Positions 61,325 through 64,000 of a DNA stretch of 64,000 bases are shown here, piece by piece. Both the position numbers and the translations under genes were made by a program. The stretch spans positions 1,063,096 to 1,127,095 of the forward strand of contig CM020618.1 of assembly GCA_009829735.1 (NCBI GenBank), given 5' to 3'. Every line of letters starts with the position of its first letter. Position 1 is the first letter of the stretch. Origin of the DNA: Pyropia yezoensis. Its lineage: Eukaryota; Rhodophyta; Bangiophyceae; Bangiales; Bangiaceae. The notes under the pieces are model-generated. The model was not told where the DNA came from and ran no database searches. It worked only from the letters and a program-made list of their open reading frames with translations.

Positions 61325-64000
61325 GAGGAAGGATGACCGGGGGGCGCTGGGGTTACCCAAGCAAGCCACCCCGGAGTACCGCGGGGAAAGCCCCACGGAG
61401 AGCGCGGTTGAGCCGACGCCGCATCAACCCCCGGGTACACCTTCCGGCCCCGACGACACGGCGTCAGGGGATTGATGACCAACCTCCAAGGTTGGGAGGA
61501 GAGGACGGGAAGCCCCGTCACGTTGAACCAGACAAGGGCCCTGTTCAGGATGCCCGAGCTACACCGGATATCGGTGTAGGACATGTGTTGTTTACATTGG
61601 AGAACTTCAAGGTATCAGCCACACTGGGGGTTGACCCCCAGTCGACACGATCGTACTACCCTGTACTGGACACAGGGGCTGGACCCAACCTTATCCGGAA
61701 GGATACCCTCCCGGACAAGTGGCTTCCACGAGTCAGAGTGACTCGGGGACCCACCATCAAGGACGCGAATGGTCGACTCATTCGTACGACCGCAGCGATG
61801 TCGCTGCAGGTTACCATCGGGGATCTCACCACGGAAGTTGACTTCCTGGTATGTGAAACGCTATCGGTGCCCTGCATACTGGGGTGCACCTTCATCAACG
61901 TTCACGTTGATGCAATCCGGCCAGGCCGGAGGACCGTCGAGCTTCAAGAAGCCGACGGGACGAAGCGAGGACACACGGCTATCGTCAGGGACCTGACGCT
62001 ACAAGGAAGCCACGTTAACGTGGCTGAGGTGTACGCAAGCGTCGAGCCGAAGACACTTCGGTTGGCCAAGCGAACTCGCTTTGAGCCGTTGTCAGAGACA
62101 GTCCTCCCGGTTAACTGCGACCTCGCAGGCATCTGCAGAGTCCAGTCCAACCTACGGACGTACAAGCGCCATGGGTTGACCATGGCCAACGGTCTCATAG
62201 ACCTCCCAGCAGGAGGGTCGTCCCTCCTAGTGATGGCGAACTATCGCCGTAAGGCAGTCACCCTCCCGAAGGGAACTATCCTCGGGATTGCCGAACTCTA
62301 CGAAGGAGATATCCTTACCCCTGACAAGGAAGGTCAAGTGGAACCACTTGAAGTACTGGCGGTCGCCGAGACCACCGAGCGACAGCAACCCGACGACGGG
62401 AAGCCTAACCCATCGGCGGCTCCGGCGGACCTGCCGCCAAAGGACCAAGAGGCCTTGAAGGCACTGGCCGAGGCTGACCTCGACCACCTTTCCCCTTCGG
62501 TAGCCGAAGGGGTACGACGGATGCTAAGAAAGCATGACGTTATGTGGACAGGCGGGGCCTTGGGGACCATTGGGGCAACCCAACATCGTATAGACCTGGT
62601 ACCAGGCGCACGACCCGCCCGCTCACAACCGCACCGAGCGGGACCTAATGCAACGAGAGATCGTTGATGGAGAAGTGAAGAGGATGAGTGAAGCTAAGGT
62701 GATCCGACCTTCGATGTCGGAATGGGGTGCCCCAGTCGTTATTGTGCCGAAGAAGGATCAAACTCCTCGGTTTTGCATCGATTATCGACGCCTCAACTTG
62801 GTTACCAAGAAGGACTCATACCCTTTAGCAAGGATGGATGAATGCATCGACTCCCTGGGGGAGGCTACGGTGTTTACCACCATCGACTGCAATGCCGGAT
62901 ACTGGCAGATCCCGGTGGCGGACGAGGATATCCCCAAGACGGCATTCGTCTGTCACAGTGGAGTGTACGAGTTCCTAAGGATGCCCTTCGGATTGTCCAA
63001 CGCCCCCGCTACATTCCAGCGGGCTATCGACATCATACTGTCGGGGGTGAAGTGGCGTAACTGCCTAGTGTACCTCGATGACGTCATCGTCTTCTCGCGT
63101 AACATGGATGACCATGTACAACATGTTGACGAGGTACTTACCCTCTTGAGGAACGCCGGGGTAACCCTGCGTCTGAAGAAGTGCGCCTTCTTCCAACAGA
63201 CGGTCGAGTATCTGGGCCACCAGATAATCCCTGGTAAGCTAGGGGTACTCGAAGCCATACCCGGGCACTCCGGGATGCCCGGTTCCCTAACACCCAGACG
63301 CAGCTCAAGAGCTTCCTGGAAGGTGCAATGTATACCGACGGTTCGTCAAGGACTTCGCTCGGATAGCTAAACCGTTAACGGTTCTTACGAGCAGTACCTT
63401 ACCCAAGGTACTCCAACCCCCTTCGCCTAGCGAAGAGGAGGCATTCGAGTCGCTGAAGCGAGCCCTACTATCCCCACCCGTCCTTGCGTTACCGCATAGA
63501 CGGGGTACCTTCGTCATCGATGTCGATGCGTGTGATACACAAGTGGGATGCACCCTGTTACAGGGAGAGACGTTGATCGGTACCGATAACGTTATCCCGG
63601 ACCTACGTCCGGTAGGGTACTTCAGCCGGACACTCAACCCGGCTGAGCGGAACTATAGTGCCACCGAGCGTGAATGCCTCGGAGTTATATGGGCAGTGCA
63701 ACTGCTCCGTCCATACCTGGAGGGCTCCAGGTTCATCGTGAGGTCCGACCACGAACCCCTACGATGGCTCCTCAACCTTGGTGACAAGGATTCCGATAGC
63801 CATGGGAGGCTAGCCCGATGGAGGCTGAAGATGGCCGAGCACGACTACCGCACGGTGTATAAGGCTGGGTCAACCCACCACCTCGGAGACGCGTTGTCTC
63901 GACTCGACACCCCGAGCGGGGATACCCGCCCGGTGGACGAGGACATCCCGGTGGTACCGGTGTGCATGGTGGGTAATGCTACCCAGGGTATGGCTGACCA
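61312..64000 (+). CDS. pol: Pol of element D3: protease, reverse transcriptase, RNase H (continues past the window)
   Basis: The protease has LDTGAGPNLIRK near 61670. A 444-codon frame (61333-62667) covers protease and the linker to reverse transcriptase. A one-base insertion near 62646 (absent in D2) moves the rest to 62648-63370, which has CIDYRRLN, NAGYWQIP and YLDDVIVFSR near 63070. A missing A near 63256 breaks it again before RNase H (TERECLGVIWAV near 63665, intact here but broken in D1). The window ends after the RNase H-integrase linker. Confidence 0.88.

Larger units (their letters stand above)
54028..64000 (+). mobile_element. Ty3/gypsy family D, two units in tandem around one LTR (D1 and D3)
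   Basis: The sequence runs pol 3' half, antisense ORF, LTR (58549-58913), primer site, gag, pol 5' part. From 63294 on it repeats 54028 onward with only single-base differences. The period is about 9.27 kb, which would be one LTR plus one internal region. Either two elements share an LTR, or the unit was a one-LTR circle or collapsed repeat. The element continues past the window. Confidence 0.85.

Overview
The window is a GC-rich eukaryotic chromosome segment made almost entirely of nested Ty3/gypsy LTR retrotransposons, with small islands of host sequence and four assembly gaps of exactly 500 N (11902-12401, 27288-27787, 42308-42807, 53528-54027). It is eukaryotic because of the gag-pol LTR elements with chromodomain-like tails, GT-AG introns, a Kozak-type start, and two host genes: an RMI1-like gene of the BLM-TOP3-RMI complex and a probable NDUFA3/B9 subunit of mitochondrial complex I. 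The very high GC of host coding sequence and the short introns suggest an alga or similar protist. A bangiophyte red alga such as Porphyra/Pyropia would fit, but that is low-confidence inference.

Layout. (1) 1-10925: family A, minus strand. A complete element, A1 (58-9441), with a 5-bp target duplication ATCCT, sits inside the gag of an older copy, A0. A0 is in turn inserted into a Tc1/mariner-like transposase gene (10926-11276). (2) 11277-11901: host DNA with a candidate Tc1 terminal repeat and the NDUFA3-like first exon. (3) 12402-16912: a broken family D copy (D2, minus), cut by the LTR of family B. (4) 16913-27287: family B, a chromovirus, minus strand, as two nearly identical units sharing one LTR. 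(5) 28160-50045: three copies of family C in alternating orientation (C1 minus, C2 plus, C3 minus). (6) 50046-53527: host intergenic DNA with CCAAT and TGACGTCA motifs, then the RMI1-like gene, cut by a gap. (7) 54028-64000: family D, plus strand, as the 3' half of one unit (D1), one LTR, then the 5' half of the next (D3), repeating with a period of about 9.27 kb.

How the elements work. Each family has the order LTR, primer-binding site, gag (capsid plus CCHC knuckle), pol (protease, reverse transcriptase, RNase H, integrase, chromo-like tail), polypurine tract, LTR. In all four families pol lies in the -1 frame relative to gag, and a correctly phased slippery heptamer stands at the junction: G GGA AAC in A, C and D, and C CCA AAA in B. 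In A it is followed by a 6-nt spacer and a strong stem-loop.

The most unusual content is twofold. First, families A, C and D each carry a long ORF in antisense orientation between pol and the 3' LTR. The three predicted proteins look homologous to one another in a central helical segment, and I recognise no known family in them. Second, families A and D are packed with short perfect inverted repeats (stems of 7-11 bp, loops of 0-9 nt) through their coding regions, which I do not see in family B. Family B has its own oddity: an ORF upstream of gag encoding two U1/JAZ-type C2H2 zinc fingers. Many frame breaks between near-identical copies are single-base homopolymer indels, so some apparent pseudogenes may be sequencing artefacts.
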